Source: Trichosphaerium sp. ATCC 40318
Lineage: Eukaryota > Discosea > Flabellinia > Trichosidae
Assembly (NCBI GenBank): GCA_038496445.1
Contig: JALMLS010000423.1
Span: 217,445 to 281,444, forward strand
Direction: 5' to 3'
DNA length: 64,000 nucleotides
How positions within the stretch are numbered: the first letter of the stretch is position 1; each line of letters begins with the position of its first letter. Both the position numbers and the translations under genes were made by a program. Below the pieces are notes generated by a model. It saw only the letters and a list, made by a program, of their open reading frames with translations, did no database searches and was not told the DNA's origin. Shown here in pieces: positions 46,784 to 57,737 of the stretch.

Positions 46784-47115
46784 GCTTTGGTGTGGTTTTT
46801 AACTCAGTTTAAAATAATAATTTTGTTAAATTTAGTACAGAAACAGCTTCCGATACAAACAAAGATATCTTTTAACGAGTATTTTCTAGGGTACACAACC
46901 ATTCAAGAAATGCTTTTTAGCGAAATGGACCTGGTTCGTAAACCGGTTTGCTTGAACCGTTCCTTACTGAATATGGTCTACCACAACGTAGGAAAGTAGA
47001 GACGTGTAGTAGCGTGCGCTTGTTAAAATATTATTTCAGCAGGTTCTGTGAACGGAACTTAGATTGACGCAGTTTTTTCGATTACAAAAATACTGGCAAA
47101 ACGCAATAGCCACAT
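46784..47115. other. Divergent promoter region
   Basis: Short gap between the SHK-type gene (minus) and the GAT-RBR gene (plus). No coding exon supported. Confidence 0.5.
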
Positions 47116-49474
47116 ATGAACTTCACGGCGTTGGTAGATAACGTAACGGAGTTTAAAGATGATCTACAGCAAACAGAGATGCCTCTACCTGTAGAGAGCT
47201 TTAATGCTTTGGAACAAATTTACAATCATATTAAAAATCAACTGGATATAACTATACATCTGTTACTTGACGATCCAGGCAATGATTTTAGTTTAATTGA
47301 AATTTTGCTACAGTCCAATGATTCTTTGGATGGGTACTGGCTACGTTTTAAAACGCGTGTGGAAGCCTCAAAAAGCGAACCAAAAAGCGGCGTAGAAAGT
47401 ACAGGTGTCGTTAACCCCTTCAAAGATGATGTTATCACGTACGTTTTGATAGTAGAAGGTTAATACGTACTTATGGCGTGTAGTAGCGAAGCGGATAAAA
47501 TAAGCGAAAGAGAAGATGGAATTGTAATAGTTGTAAAGGGAGAAAAGGGTAGCGGAGAGGATAAAGAAGATAAAATAGAGAATAAATCAGAAGAAAAAGA
47601 CGATGTTAAAGATGATACAGACCAACCGGCACAGAAACCTCGTAAAAGGAGGCGTAAGAAGCGACGAAATGTACAGAAAGAGAAGGAGGATGAAGAAGAG
47701 CAAGAACCTATCATTAGAAAAAAGAAACGTAAAAAGAAACTCCCCGAGACTATCGAGTGCCCTATATGTATTGACGATGTTAAAATGGAGGACGCGTATA
47801 TGTTTGATTGTGGTCATAGCTATTGTAGAGAAGTACGTAACCCTCTTCGCCCATAAAACCGATAATCAACTTTTTTGTGTTTTTTTTTTCCATTTTTTTA
47901 TTTTATTTAAAGTCGGCTCTTTCAAACCTAAACCACTATATTATGGTTTATCATTAGTTGTGTGCTTTTAGAGCTTAATCATAGCGTAATCGTAGCACCA
48001 TAATCTACAAAAACTGCACACAACTTTTCGGTTTTTTATTTCTTCTATTTCCCCGTTTTAGAAAGGAAATGGCTATATTTAAATACGTGCTAATGTGGGT
48101 TTTTTTTGTAGTGTCTTGATATGTATGTAAAGGAGAAAATCAACCAAAACGACGTTTTAGATCTTTGTTGCCCTCACCCTGAATGTGACTCTGAGATACC
48201 ACATAATCACTTGAAAGAGCTTGTGGATACAGAAACGTTTGATAGATATGATGAGCTTGCACTAAAGGCTGCTCTTAATAGAGGTATGTCTCTTTGAACA
48301 ACGTTTCCTAAAAAGCCAAAAAACCCGCGAAAGTCAAAGCGGTTTTTTTTTTCCGTTTTTTACTCTCAAGAGGATGAATGATGTCTCTTTGTTGTTGTTC
48401 TTCCTGTTGATGTTGACGTTCTATTTTAGATCCTAATTGTAGATGGTGTCCTAGTTGTGGTGATGCGATAATTGGTGATCCTCAATATAGAAGACTTCGT
48501 TGTTATAGTTGTTCCCATGAGTTCTGTTTTGAGTGTAATGAAGATGTACGTCAAAAGCGATTACCATTGAAAAAAAAACCACATAATTTTTTTGTTGGGT
48601 TTTTCGTTTGTTTATGACCTCGTTATCAACCATCATTCTTATTTCGTTTAGTTTCACGTGGGAACTTGTGAAGATTTTCAAAAGTGGAAAGTGGAAAATG
48701 GCTTAGTTGATGAAAAGTACGTAACAGCTCCTCTCCATCGATGAGTTTTTCTTTTTTTTTTTTTTTATGAAAATAGACTTAATGTGAAACTGTGTTCTAA
48801 CTTTTGTCCTTTTTAGATATGTAGAATGGGCCGATGAAAATACAAGAAAGTGTCCAAAGTGTAAATCTAGAATCCAAAAAAATAGTGGTACGTATCCATT
48901 TCCACGCTTTTTTTTTTGAAACGGCATGAGGACGTTTTTTCTCGATTTTTTTCTCGTTTCATTTCTCCTTTATTTGGTATCCCAACAACCAGTCTACTTG
49001 TGTAGATATTTATTTGTGTATTTACTCATTTAAAAATAGGATGTAATCATATGACATGTGGTAATTGTAACTATCAGTTTTGTTGGTTATGTGGTAGAAA
49101 ATATACTTCAAATCATTTCGATGTTTGGAATGTTTTAGGATGTCCTGCACTTCAGTCAGGTAAAAAAGAAAATTATGGTGCTGCTAGACGTATGGGTATG
49201 CGTATTGGTATAGCTACAGGCATAGGAGCAGCTGTGGTACGTTAAATTTCTTTCAAAAGTGATTGAGATGTATAAACTAAATTTTTTTTTATAGATATTC
49301 GGTGGTGCTCTTGCACTTGCTCTTGCTATTCCTGTTCTTGTCATTGGTGGTCCTATATTTGGTGGATACCATTTTGTAAAGTACCGAAGGCGTAAAAGAA
49401 AACGTAAGGCTAGATATCTTCCTACTCCTCGTAAGATAAACAGGGACGACATTGATGACCTGGACATACTGTAA
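47116..49474 (+). CDS. GAT-like domain plus RBR (RING-IBR-RING) E3 ubiquitin ligase with membrane anchor
   Basis: ATG 47116. Residues about 1-95 look like a GAT three-helix bundle ([37 protein letters not shown]; compare the NDxLxxxxxR signature of TOM1/GGA), followed by an NPF tripeptide (VVNPFKDD). A 45-nt intron (GTACGT at about 47438 to TAG) keeps frame into [12 protein letters not shown]. If it is not spliced, two genes lie 9 nt apart, the second starting at ATG 47473. A Glu/Lys-rich linker leads to RING1 ([28 protein letters not shown]), then IBR ([25 protein letters not shown]) and RING2/Rcat ([20 protein letters not shown], with the following Cys pairs FCWLCG). In the family the Rcat cysteine after NHMT carries ubiquitin. 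A membrane-spanning segment ([20 protein letters not shown]) and a basic tail end at 49474, like RNF19/RNF144 types. RBR identification is firm; the fusion is inferred. Confidence 0.75.
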
Positions 49475-50226
49475 AATCAATCAAAAAAAAGATTTGAAGA
49501 AAATGGTCCTGCATAACGTCATGTGGGTGTTTTTTTAACTCAAAATGTAACAATACAAACTCAATTACCTTGTACTTGTGTTTATATCTTTCTACATGTT
49601 GTTCGCCGCTATAGTGCTACTGATAAATTCTTTAAAAGACATATTTAACTAAAGCAGTGGTGTTAATAACTCGAGTTCAGTTGACTTGAAGTAGTTTAAA
49701 GTTGAAGTCAAACTGTTCGTCGTTCAGTAGCTCTATATTAACTTGTGTTTTATGGCATATGGTGATCATTGTACAAATAGCGTGAGTAGAACAGACGATG
49801 GACTTGGATTATACGATAAAAAATGTAGCTATAATCCAATTGTTACTTCGGCATTACTCATAACCTACACGTTATTTATCCCTCATGAGTTTTATGAGTT
49901 CTAGCTCGTAGCTAAATAGTTTCCTTGTTAACATGAACCACGTGATCACAGTGATGAACAAAACCGCTTTCTCAACATATGAATTATCGTTACTCTTTAT
50001 TTGTCGACGATTGTCCTGGTCAATTCCAGAGCTTTTTGCAATATAAATAACTCCATTAGGGTGAAGAAAATAGGTTTTTGCAAAGGCACTTAGTGAGACG
50101 TGTTTTTGGTGAGATGCAACAAAAGTATGCCAAACTTAACATTTTAGCACGAGTTTTCACTGAAATCACGCAGTGACATCACCATCTACGCTTTATTCTT
50201 CTTTTTTCTAGTTACTTATAATCAAA
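49475..50226. other. Intergenic, no gene recognised
   Basis: 3' flank of the RBR gene and promoter of the phosphatase gene. One CACGTG at about 49940. Nothing else supported. Confidence 0.5.
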
Positions 50227-51503
50227 ATGAGCGAACCAGAGCCGTTTCACATTAATGTTAGATTCAGTGGCTCAAAATCAGCTAAAACAGTTCAAATCAA
50301 CGATTCACTAGGTCTTGATGCTGTAATTAAGGCTTGTTGTAACAAATTCGCTGCTAAAGGGAACCTTGGTTTGCGAGACATCAAAAACGGTAAAATCATC
50401 GATGATGTCGCTTCGATTACGCCAAAAGGAACGTACATACTATACAAAGTGAAAACAAAAACAAAAGCTGGCAAAGTAGAACCAGAGATAAAATGGGAAG
50501 CAATAGGCAAAGGCCGCTTTGCACTATGGCATAGGTACGCAAACTATTTACTTTACAGCCCTGTGAGAAGCACTCACAAACCAAAAAACCGAAGAAAATG
50601 TAAACAAATACTTTACCATTTTTTTTGCAATCTCAAACTCTATGCATGTTTTATCCATAATATGGTACTCTAGGCCTAAGCAACAGACAATCCATGGTTT
50701 ACATAAAATAGGTTGTAGTCACGTGGTAACAATACAAGGGACCAATGAGCATGCTGAGGTCGTAGGTGTGATTAAGATTGTCAACCTTCATACAGTGTTT
50801 GCTTACCACACGTAGGAGAATGGTGTGCTGCTGCAAACATCACTTGGATTTGGTATGATCGGTACTGATATTTTCTATTTTGCTAGTTATCTAATTGAAC
50901 ATACAAGACCTAACGGTAAAGTACCTGAATCATTGGATGAGTTCGAAAGCATAGTTGAGTTCTTAGAAAAAATAATAGTTGCAATTGACTCTGGTTGTTC
51001 TGTGCTTATACACTGGTACAACTAAAACTAACGTGTATATTGCCTACTGATATGATATACAGCTCCGCAGGCCTTCATAGGACAGGCATGTTCTCCAATT
51101 TATTACTGAGATACTTCGGCCTATCTGAAGAAGAAGCTTTGAATAAAATCAAAAACTCGAGAGATAAAACAGGTACTATTCGACTTTTTATTACTAATAA
51201 TCACGTGCCATATTACTACTACTATTCCCCCCTTGTACTGTATGCAGTGCATTATAAAGTACATTGCTTTCAACAGTACAGAGTGCAGTAGTGATCTCCT
51301 ATTGGCTCAAACTGTAGCAATTTTTTTTTGGAAATTACAGTTTTAGTTGTCGCGCTTAACCAGCTTTGAACTTACTTTATTTTACAGCTAAAGGTGTTGG
51401 TGAACATAGACTGGGATTTGCAACCGATTTTATACGTGTTGTGGGTACACGAGACAACCCAACAGATAAGAAAAACTGGAGCGATTTGTATGAAAGTAAA
51501 TAA
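50227..51503 (+). CDS. Dual-specificity protein phosphatase with N-terminal beta-grasp-like region
   Basis: ATG 50227 (MSEPEPFHINVRFSG). Residues about 7-80 (VRFSGSKSAKTVQIND, GLRDIKNGKIIDDV, PKGTYILYKVK) have the spacing of a ubiquitin-like or doublecortin-like beta-grasp fold; this is a guess from pattern. The next exons read KWEAIGKGRFALWHRPKQQT and IGCSHVVTIQGTNEHAEVVG, which match the N-terminal part of small DSP-like phosphatases. The catalytic loop is split by an intron: VLIHC, then SAGLHRTGMFSNLLLRYFGL (about 51010-51125), giving HCSAGLHRTG, the CX5R signature with Cys and Arg present. The last exon (GVGEHRLGFATDFIRVVGTR) ends at 51503. Probable phosphotyrosine or dual-specificity phosphatase; substrate unknown. 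A general acid Asp was not located. Confidence 0.7.
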
Positions 51504-51851
51504 AATGTGAACAACAAAATTCTGACCCATAAAAAACTTATTTGTTAAAAGATTGAAAATATCTCTTTAATTCATTATGGTGTAAGCCTAAAGAACAATA
51601 ATTGCCAAACTCACAGTGTGTTGCTTGTTTGCAAAACAGAATAAAGCTCTGAAATTACAAAACTTGACACGACGATTCGTAAAAACATTGAGCCCGTCAA
51701 ACTGCTCTGTTAATGTTCTTGTTGCAACTATGCCTGGATGAGATGGTATTTAATAGCGGAGAACAGGTATGTAAGACGGTGCAGTTACATCATCCTCGTT
51801 CCAACTCAATCAAAACGCAGAGTCTATCGAAGAAATATATTGTTGTTAGAA
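51504..51851. other. Convergent 3' gap
   Basis: Between the phosphatase stop and the convergent small receptor gene. AATAAA-like sites near 51640. No gene. Confidence 0.5.
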
Positions 51852-52596
51852 TCATACAGTATCATAGTTTTCGTAAACTACATCATCTTTCTTTGTACTA
51901 CAGCAGCATATACATGCTACAATGACAGTAACAATTGCACCCAATACCAACAGGCCACCGATAGATGAACCCACAATAACTATGATTAGCAAGTCTCGTA
52001 GTCCTCTGGGACATTTCTCAGTACTGCAAGCTGGACCATCGCCTCCACTATTGCATAGTTAGTCAGGTCATTGGGTGCCTAGGTTTTGGGAGTTATGGGA
52101 CTACAGATGTCAACACTGTGTAGTTCATGTCTTGCTGCAGAGCCGTAAAATAGATTCATGTAAGTTATATCAAATTTAAGGTTGGAGACCTTTCGGGAAC
52201 ATCAGGAACCATGTGATGCACCCCGTCAAATCAAATTACGTACTTTCCACAATAGTTACATCCTGGCCGTTTTAAACACCTTTCTTTGGCGTACATTTGG
52301 CCACAGAAGCCTTGGTAAATAATGTCAAGTCAAGTCAAGATAATTGTCGACAATTACTGTAGTCGTATTTCGCGAAGCGCTTCTCGAGAACAAAGTAGCG
52401 TACATAATACTTCTGGCGTGTAATGACACTGTCCATAGGTGCTGTTATAGTAGCATTCAGTGGGACACGTAATCGGTGTGTACGTTCGAATTGTAGGTGC
52501 ACTAGTTGTAGTAACATCAGTCGTATTTTGAGCATAGGAACAAGACGCAAGTGCGAGTAATAGAATTACAGTAATACTACCGAGAAAAGGAGCCAT
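51852..52596 (-). CDS. Small single-pass Cys-rich receptor-like membrane protein
   Basis: ATG 52596: signal peptide MAPFLGSITVILLLALASCS, then a Thr-rich, N-glycosylatable stretch (QNTTDVTTTSAP) and Cys-rich exons (CPTECYYNSTYGQCHYTPEV, LCTLLC; then YQGFCGQMYAKERC...GCNYCGK at about 52318-52245; then CNSGGDGPACSTEKCPRG). A single membrane span LLVLGAIVTVIVACICCC (about 51950-51896) is followed by a short tail STKKDDVVYENYDTV-stop at 51852. The tail has two tyrosines (YENY), possible phosphorylation sites. If exon 1 is not spliced the protein would stop at 52354 as an 80-residue secreted peptide, so both forms are possible. Middle exon edges (52100-52230) are uncertain. Family unknown. Confidence 0.55.
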
Positions 52597-53190
52597 GTTT
52601 GTCTGTTTAAGTAAGAAGTTCGCCAAAAAAAGTCAAAGTAAAGTCTAGGTCCAACTTTTACCAATTTACTTTTCGAGACTGTGGTGTACCCGTATTCAAA
52701 GGCCTTAACACACATCAGTAGCGCAGTAAGATAAATTGTAGGCCTTCACTCGAGAGAAATTGCAAAAAGTCACTTCACTTGCAAACGCCAATTCACATGA
52801 GAGTCTTCCTGGTGCATGTACCTTGGCTAAAAGCGTACACCTTTACTTGTTAGTCTGTAGTATTCCATTGTTTCCTTATCTAGCTTACAATGACAGAAAG
52901 ATAAGTTGTGCTGGGCAGATGGCTTATTTTGATGAGCGAATGTAAGTAATTATGGTGTAGCTCCATACATTTTGACATTAGCTACAAAACAGTATAGTGC
53001 TCTTCTTCCAATTATAACTGAAGTACGATGAACTATAAAACCAGTACACTTCAGCCTAAACTTGTAGAGTTGCATAAGGCTACCTATGTTCAAACCTCCC
53101 GAATAATCAGGCCTAGCGCAAGCACAAAATAGCGTTACTTCAGGTCAAGGCCTTACAACATTTTAAACATAACTTGAAGTGTATGTTTAT
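52597..53190. other. Intergenic, no gene recognised
   Basis: No coding exon can be supported between the two minus-strand genes. Confidence 0.5.
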
Positions 53191-53904
53191 TTAGATCCAC
53201 ACACTTTCATCAGAGAGGTCAGCTTTTGTTACATCAATATTAAACACACCAGTTAATGCTTTGATACCCTCATATGTTATTGACATACAACCTCTCAGAT
53301 AAATAGAATGTACACCAACCAACGCTCTCAAACCTTCATCTGTAACCTTTGTCGATCGTAAATCAATTTCATGTACTCCTGCTAATGGCTTGATGCCATC
53401 ATCTGTAACACGTGTACCAGATAAGTTAATTGTGTGTACACCTGCCAAGCTTATAGTGTGTACACCAGCCATATACTTCAAACCTTCATCAGTAACTTGT
53501 GCATCTTCCAAATTTATATTGTGGACGCCATACAGTGCCTTGATACCCTTTTCTGTTATTGACGTGCAGCGTCTCAAGTTGATAGTGTGTACACCCGCAA
53601 GTAGGTACAAGTGATTGTCTCTAATGCTTTGAAATTGTTCCAAAGAAATTGGTGTATTTTGAAGCAAAACACTACCTGAAAGCCTTTGTAGTGAGGCTGC
53701 GCTTTTGATGATAATTATATCGTATCCAACATGCTTGTGGATGATATCGTGTAAGAAATGGCAAGTTTGGGCCGCACGGTGTCTGTGCGTCCCGTGTTTA
53801 AGAATATGAACAAGTATTTCGACTGGTAGCTCTAGAACGTCGGATGTGTATCCTTGCTCACCGTATTCTTTTCCTTGATTACTCGCCAAGTGCAATCGTT
53901 CCAT
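53191..53904 (-). CDS. F-box/LRR protein of the AGVHTI repeat family (intact)
   Basis: 237 codons, intronless, from ATG 53904 (MERLHLASNQGKEYGEQGY). The F-box is LELPVEILVHILKHGTHRHR plus AAQTCHFLHDII (residues about 23-55). A spacer and then about six regular leucine-rich units follow (LAGVHTINLRRCTSITEKGI, KALYGVHNINLEDAQVTDEG and so on), ending SDESVWI. It is the only intact member of the family here, so it is the reference for the decayed loci at 5.0-6.3, 8.8-9.3 and 22.6 kb. One repeat contains a short internal duplication (AGVHTISLAGVHTINLSG). Likely an SCF substrate receptor. In this family the repeat face is almost invariant apart from two or three positions, which suggests recent repeat homogenisation. 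Confidence 0.75.
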   Translation of the reverse strand: MERLHLASNQGKEYGEQGYTSDVLELPVEILVHILKHGTHRHRAAQTCHFLHDIIHKHVGYDIIIIKSAASLQRLSGSVLLQNTPISLEQFQSIRDNHLYLLAGVHTINLRRCTSITEKGIKALYGVHNINLEDAQVTDEGLKYMAGVHTISLAGVHTINLSGTRVTDDGIKPLAGVHEIDLRSTKVTDEGLRALVGVHSIYLRGCMSITYEGIKALTGVFNIDVTKADLSDESVWI

Positions 53905-54069
53905 TCGAAATAAAGGTAGACCAGCAGTAAGACGTTCAAGTCAAACTATTTCGCGATTTTTTCTTTTAATTAATTTGCAATTAAGTAAGCATCGTATATT
54001 TTTAAGTGAGAGCAAGATTTGTTGACGTATTGGCATTAGCACTGTTTAGTACATTATATGGAACTTTCT

Positions 54070-55858
54070 ATGCAATTTTTAGGTAACTCTCAAGAATTTG
54101 CGAAAGTGTCAAACACCAATAACTAGGCAAACAGTTTATTAATACTGTTGATAATGATTTGGAGAGGGTTCCGCTCGTAAACACAATTGGAAAAGAGGAT
54201 TTGTTTCAGAGTCTACCGTTAGAGGTTTTACGCGAAACTTGACAAATGAGCACGTGTTTAACTTGGATTTAGATTCACTACAAGGTGTTTACGTTTTTGG
54301 AGCCAAAAGACTTGAAACACGCTTTATGTGTCAACTGGGAGTGGTAAGAGAACATTTTTAGTCTGTTTTTTGCATCTTGGGGAGAAGTAGCTTCTGTAAT
54401 TATTTTTCAAAAATAGGTTTTCTGTAGGAGATAGTGACGTGTTTTGGCAAGATCATGGTACTCGAAAGGACACTATTCGTGTAAATAGGAAAGCGTACAG
54501 ACGTAAGAGAAGGCGTCAAGTACAGGCTGCTACTATTCAAGCGACTGACAAGCTATTTTGCAGTATTTACACTAGAGGGCACGTGATAGTGTTTATTTAA
54601 GGAAGAAAAACAACCTTTTTATGGAGTGCTCTTACAAGTTTGTTTATAGGTTCTGGGGTCTTGTTATTACCGCAGCTCTAGCTATTGGTATTTTCTATAG
54701 TAACGTATATTTCAACCACAAATATGGGTGGTCGTGTACGGGGTTTTTTATAGGCGAAGTTTTTTAGTGACGTGTTTTAACTTGCTTCCCTAGTTTGTCT
54801 CATTTTTCATGGTCTTTGTTGGAGCGCAATGTTATTTCTTGTGTACTTATTTATCATGGCTTATGTAAGCTTAATATCACCTAACATATTAATCTTGTTC
54901 TTAAGAAAGGAGGCAAGAACGGAATGGTTACTTTTATAATGTTTAATTTAATCTTTGGATTTGGATTCGGTGTCATTTTATATGAACGTCTACCATGGTC
55001 CATCGAAGTTATGAGAAACATGCCTAAAGAACCTGTATCTTTTTCAGAAATGAAAGGTCTCACGGGTGTCTATCCAGCGTTTAAACTAAAAGATAGAATC
55101 CGAGTTGATACAAAAAGCGTATTTAGTGGATACATACTTTCCAAAGATGGATATATGACAGCTGTAGTTATGGCTCCTGTATCTATAAGTACGCTTAAAA
55201 CAAAACTCCCTCCATATGTTGCTATTATTTACACACATTAGTGCCAAATTCGACATCACAAAGACAAGGGAATGCTCCAAAAACTGCTGTTCTACGCTAC
55301 TCGGACCAAGTGAAGTATAAGGAGTTTAATCTCATTTTTTCGACTTTGTTAGCATACAAAAATCAAGTTGTAGCTGGTTGGGAAGAAGCGAATAACAGTA
55401 GTCAGATAATCACTAACGCTTACGATACTGGTAAGGACATGTTGATTAAAGATACTCCTAATCGAGTTCACAGGTGCATTTTATCAATGGGGTTATCGCT
55501 CAAGGCCGAAGAGAAATTCTTTTAAAGATGTCCCAAGACAAATGGCAGCCTATTCTTTACAGGAGTGCCTAGGCACGTGATTTTTTTTACAATATTGGTA
55601 AAAACCAAACAGACCAGTTTTCCTACATAATCTCTTCATGATGTTTCAAGTACATTAAAGTTCATGTTAGGTGGAAACTCTAGTTTTGGTTATGATGATT
55701 TTTATTTTGATGTATTTCCAGAGAGGATCTTCAATATGACGTATGGAGAAGATGCTTACAATAAAGTAAACAAACAGTATCATATATACCTTATATGGTC
55801 TTCTGTAACTCTGGGAGCATTGACTTTTCTTGGCTGGACAATATTCACTTCATTGTAG
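54070..55858 (+). CDS. F-box protein with several transmembrane segments
   Basis: ATG 54070 (MQFL), then, after a short intron, GKQFINTVDNDLERVP and a clear F-box split by an intron: LFQSLPLE plus IHYKVFTFLEPKDLKHALCV and NWEWF (about 54225-54345). A basic segment follows (NRKAYRRKRRRQ). Hydrophobic segments come next: FWGLVITAALAIGIFYSN (about 54650-54705), a probable second in the exons near 54790-54860, MVTFIMFNLIFGFGFGVIL (about 54924-54980) and, at the C-terminus, IYLIWSSVTLGALTFLGWTI (about 55790-55845). Between the last two lies a large loop (VDTKSVFSGYILSKDGYMTA, NNSSQIITNAYDTGKD, FYFDVFPERIFNM). Membrane-bound F-box proteins are uncommon; I do not recognise the loop. The join between the F-box exons and the first membrane exon (54520-54650) could not be settled, so two overlapping genes are not excluded. 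Confidence 0.55.
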
Positions 55859-56722
55859 GCACGTTCAAAATACGAGTATTTCTCGCTGAATTTTTGGTTC
55901 TTCGAACACGTGATAATCATGTGATACAATTCGTTTCTCAATTAACCACTATTTTTCTTTTGTAACATCCTACCATCACACGTTGGTTAATTGCTTGAAG
56001 GTTTACAAAGATGGAAATGAAACAGGAATGTGTAATAAAGAAAAAACTCTCAATGAATAAAATGCGAGTAGCTGAACTATTTTTTGGTGAATACTCCACA
56101 TTTGATTTACACTGTTTTTATATCATTAATCTTTCTTATTCGTTGCCCAAATGCTTTGTTTGTTGCTCCAAGGTGTACAATGCTAACGCATTTCTCAAGA
56201 AGTAAAATACCTAACAGCATTCGTAGTACATCATCTACAACAGTGTTAGATAACTGACGGAGCTGCCGATAGCATTCTGTTTTCGTTTTCTTGGAGGAGC
56301 TGCCATATAGCTAGAGTCGGTAAACCAAAAAGTCAATGGGTTCAAATTGAAACTGATTTGGGTAGTTCCTTATAACAATTGAATCCTGCAAAGCAAGTAA
56401 GCCATTCAGTGAGGTTGAAGACCGTCAAAAACGAACTTAAAAGTTGCAAGTTTTCAGTCATTTGTACAGCACAAAAAGGACTTTGACATTAAATAGTTCA
56501 GTTGTAAAACCGGTTTTCCTGCCACACTTTGTCACTATTTCCGAGCAGCAAAGGTTTGATTTATCGTTGTCATTACCGTTTCAAAGATTTCGGAAGTAAT
56601 ACACGTGGGGAAACTTAATACTCATAAATGTAAGTGAATGCAAGCAGACATCTTCCCTCAAACAAAAATATCTCAATCTCAATAATAAGTCTGATCTCAA
56701 TAAAAAAGTATTTATTTTTTCT
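55859..56722. other. Intergenic, no gene recognised
   Basis: 3' flanks of two convergent genes. A 64-codon open frame at 56011 lacks any supporting signal. Confidence 0.5.
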
Positions 56723-57313
56723 TTAGTCACTGTTCTCAAAAACCATGTCAGGAAGAGAACACGTGAGCGATCGCATACCATAACTTCGTTTTATTTTCTT
56801 CGGGCGCTCTTTCAGATTATTCTTTTCATCTAATGGAGAATACCCATCAGGCACGTGACATACTTCAACGCGAAGTACAGGATGAACTCCTTTTTTTGCT
56901 GTTCTTAATTTTACGTTATAGGAGTCTTCAAAGTATTTTTCCAAGTCTCCAAAGTCTTCTATGTTTATAAACGCTTTAGCTACTGTCTTGTTTCGCTTCT
57001 TTCTCTTAATTTTAAACAACACGAAGAGAGGTATCCCAACTGTTTGCTCTATCTTTAAATCTCGGAATGAGTGCTTCCAAAATACCTTCCCATCATTCAT
57101 TTGTTCTTTATAGTGCGTATGTAACGTTGTAAAGGTTGATTTAGGCTGATTCATAGAAAATAATTTAATATCAACACAAAACGATGATCCTGCTGCTCTT
57201 AGCTCAGATACGCTCTTTATCTTTATACGAAGCCTTCCTTTATGTAAGTTAGGCGTACTCATATAAGAATAAGATTCTTCCTCGCCGTCATAGAAGTCAC
57301 AGTAGTGTTTCAT
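56723..57313 (-). CDS. C2-like domain protein
   Basis: 196 codons, intronless, from ATG 57313 (MKHYCDFYDGEEESYSYMST). Residues about 25-155 have the strand pattern of a C2 beta-sandwich: GRLRIKIKSVSELRAAGSSF, VDIKLFSMNQPKSTFTTLH, FWKHSFRDLKIE, IPLFVLFKIKRKKRNKTVAK and AFINIEDFG. The usual five Ca-binding aspartates are not evident, so any membrane or protein binding is probably Ca-independent. The tail is basic (KERPKKIKRSYG). Function unknown. Confidence 0.5.
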   Translation of the reverse strand: MKHYCDFYDGEEESYSYMSTPNLHKGRLRIKIKSVSELRAAGSSFCVDIKLFSMNQPKSTFTTLHTHYKEQMNDGKVFWKHSFRDLKIEQTVGIPLFVLFKIKRKKRNKTVAKAFINIEDFGDLEKYFEDSYNVKLRTAKKGVHPVLRVEVCHVPDGYSPLDEKNNLKERPKKIKRSYGMRSLTCSLPDMVFENSD

Positions 57314-57737
57314 TGCTGCTGTCTGATTTTTTAAATGAACAAAAAACTACAACAACTACACGACTTAATGACGTGTTTCGACGTTGTTGTAGTAAAACTG
57401 TAAGACTCAGGACCTCAATAAAAGAACGTAGATTGGAATACAACGAGAGCTAGGAATAGAAATTCAGAAAACGTGGGACACGCTAATTCACGAAGTGACG
57501 TCATTGTTAATTATTCGGATATTGTAATTTACCGAACTGTACACTATTCACCACGTGGTGGTAGCTTGTGAGTAGTAATAATACCTACAGGACAGAAATA
57601 CTGCGAAACAAACGCTCCACTCATTTTTAGAGCATATCCTCAGCAAGAAACAAAAAAAAAGTGAAACGACACGTGTTCATTACTCACCAAAGAAAAAAAA
57701 AAGAAAAACAAAGATTGAGTTATAATAATAAAGTTTA
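57314..57737. other. Intergenic, no gene recognised
   Basis: Contains CACGTG at about 57552 and 57670, and the 3' end region of the LPMO-like gene. Confidence 0.5.

Noticed and set aside
56011-56205. 64-codon plus-strand open frame in the gap before the C2-like gene
   Set aside because: No signal peptide, domain, paralogue or splice context.
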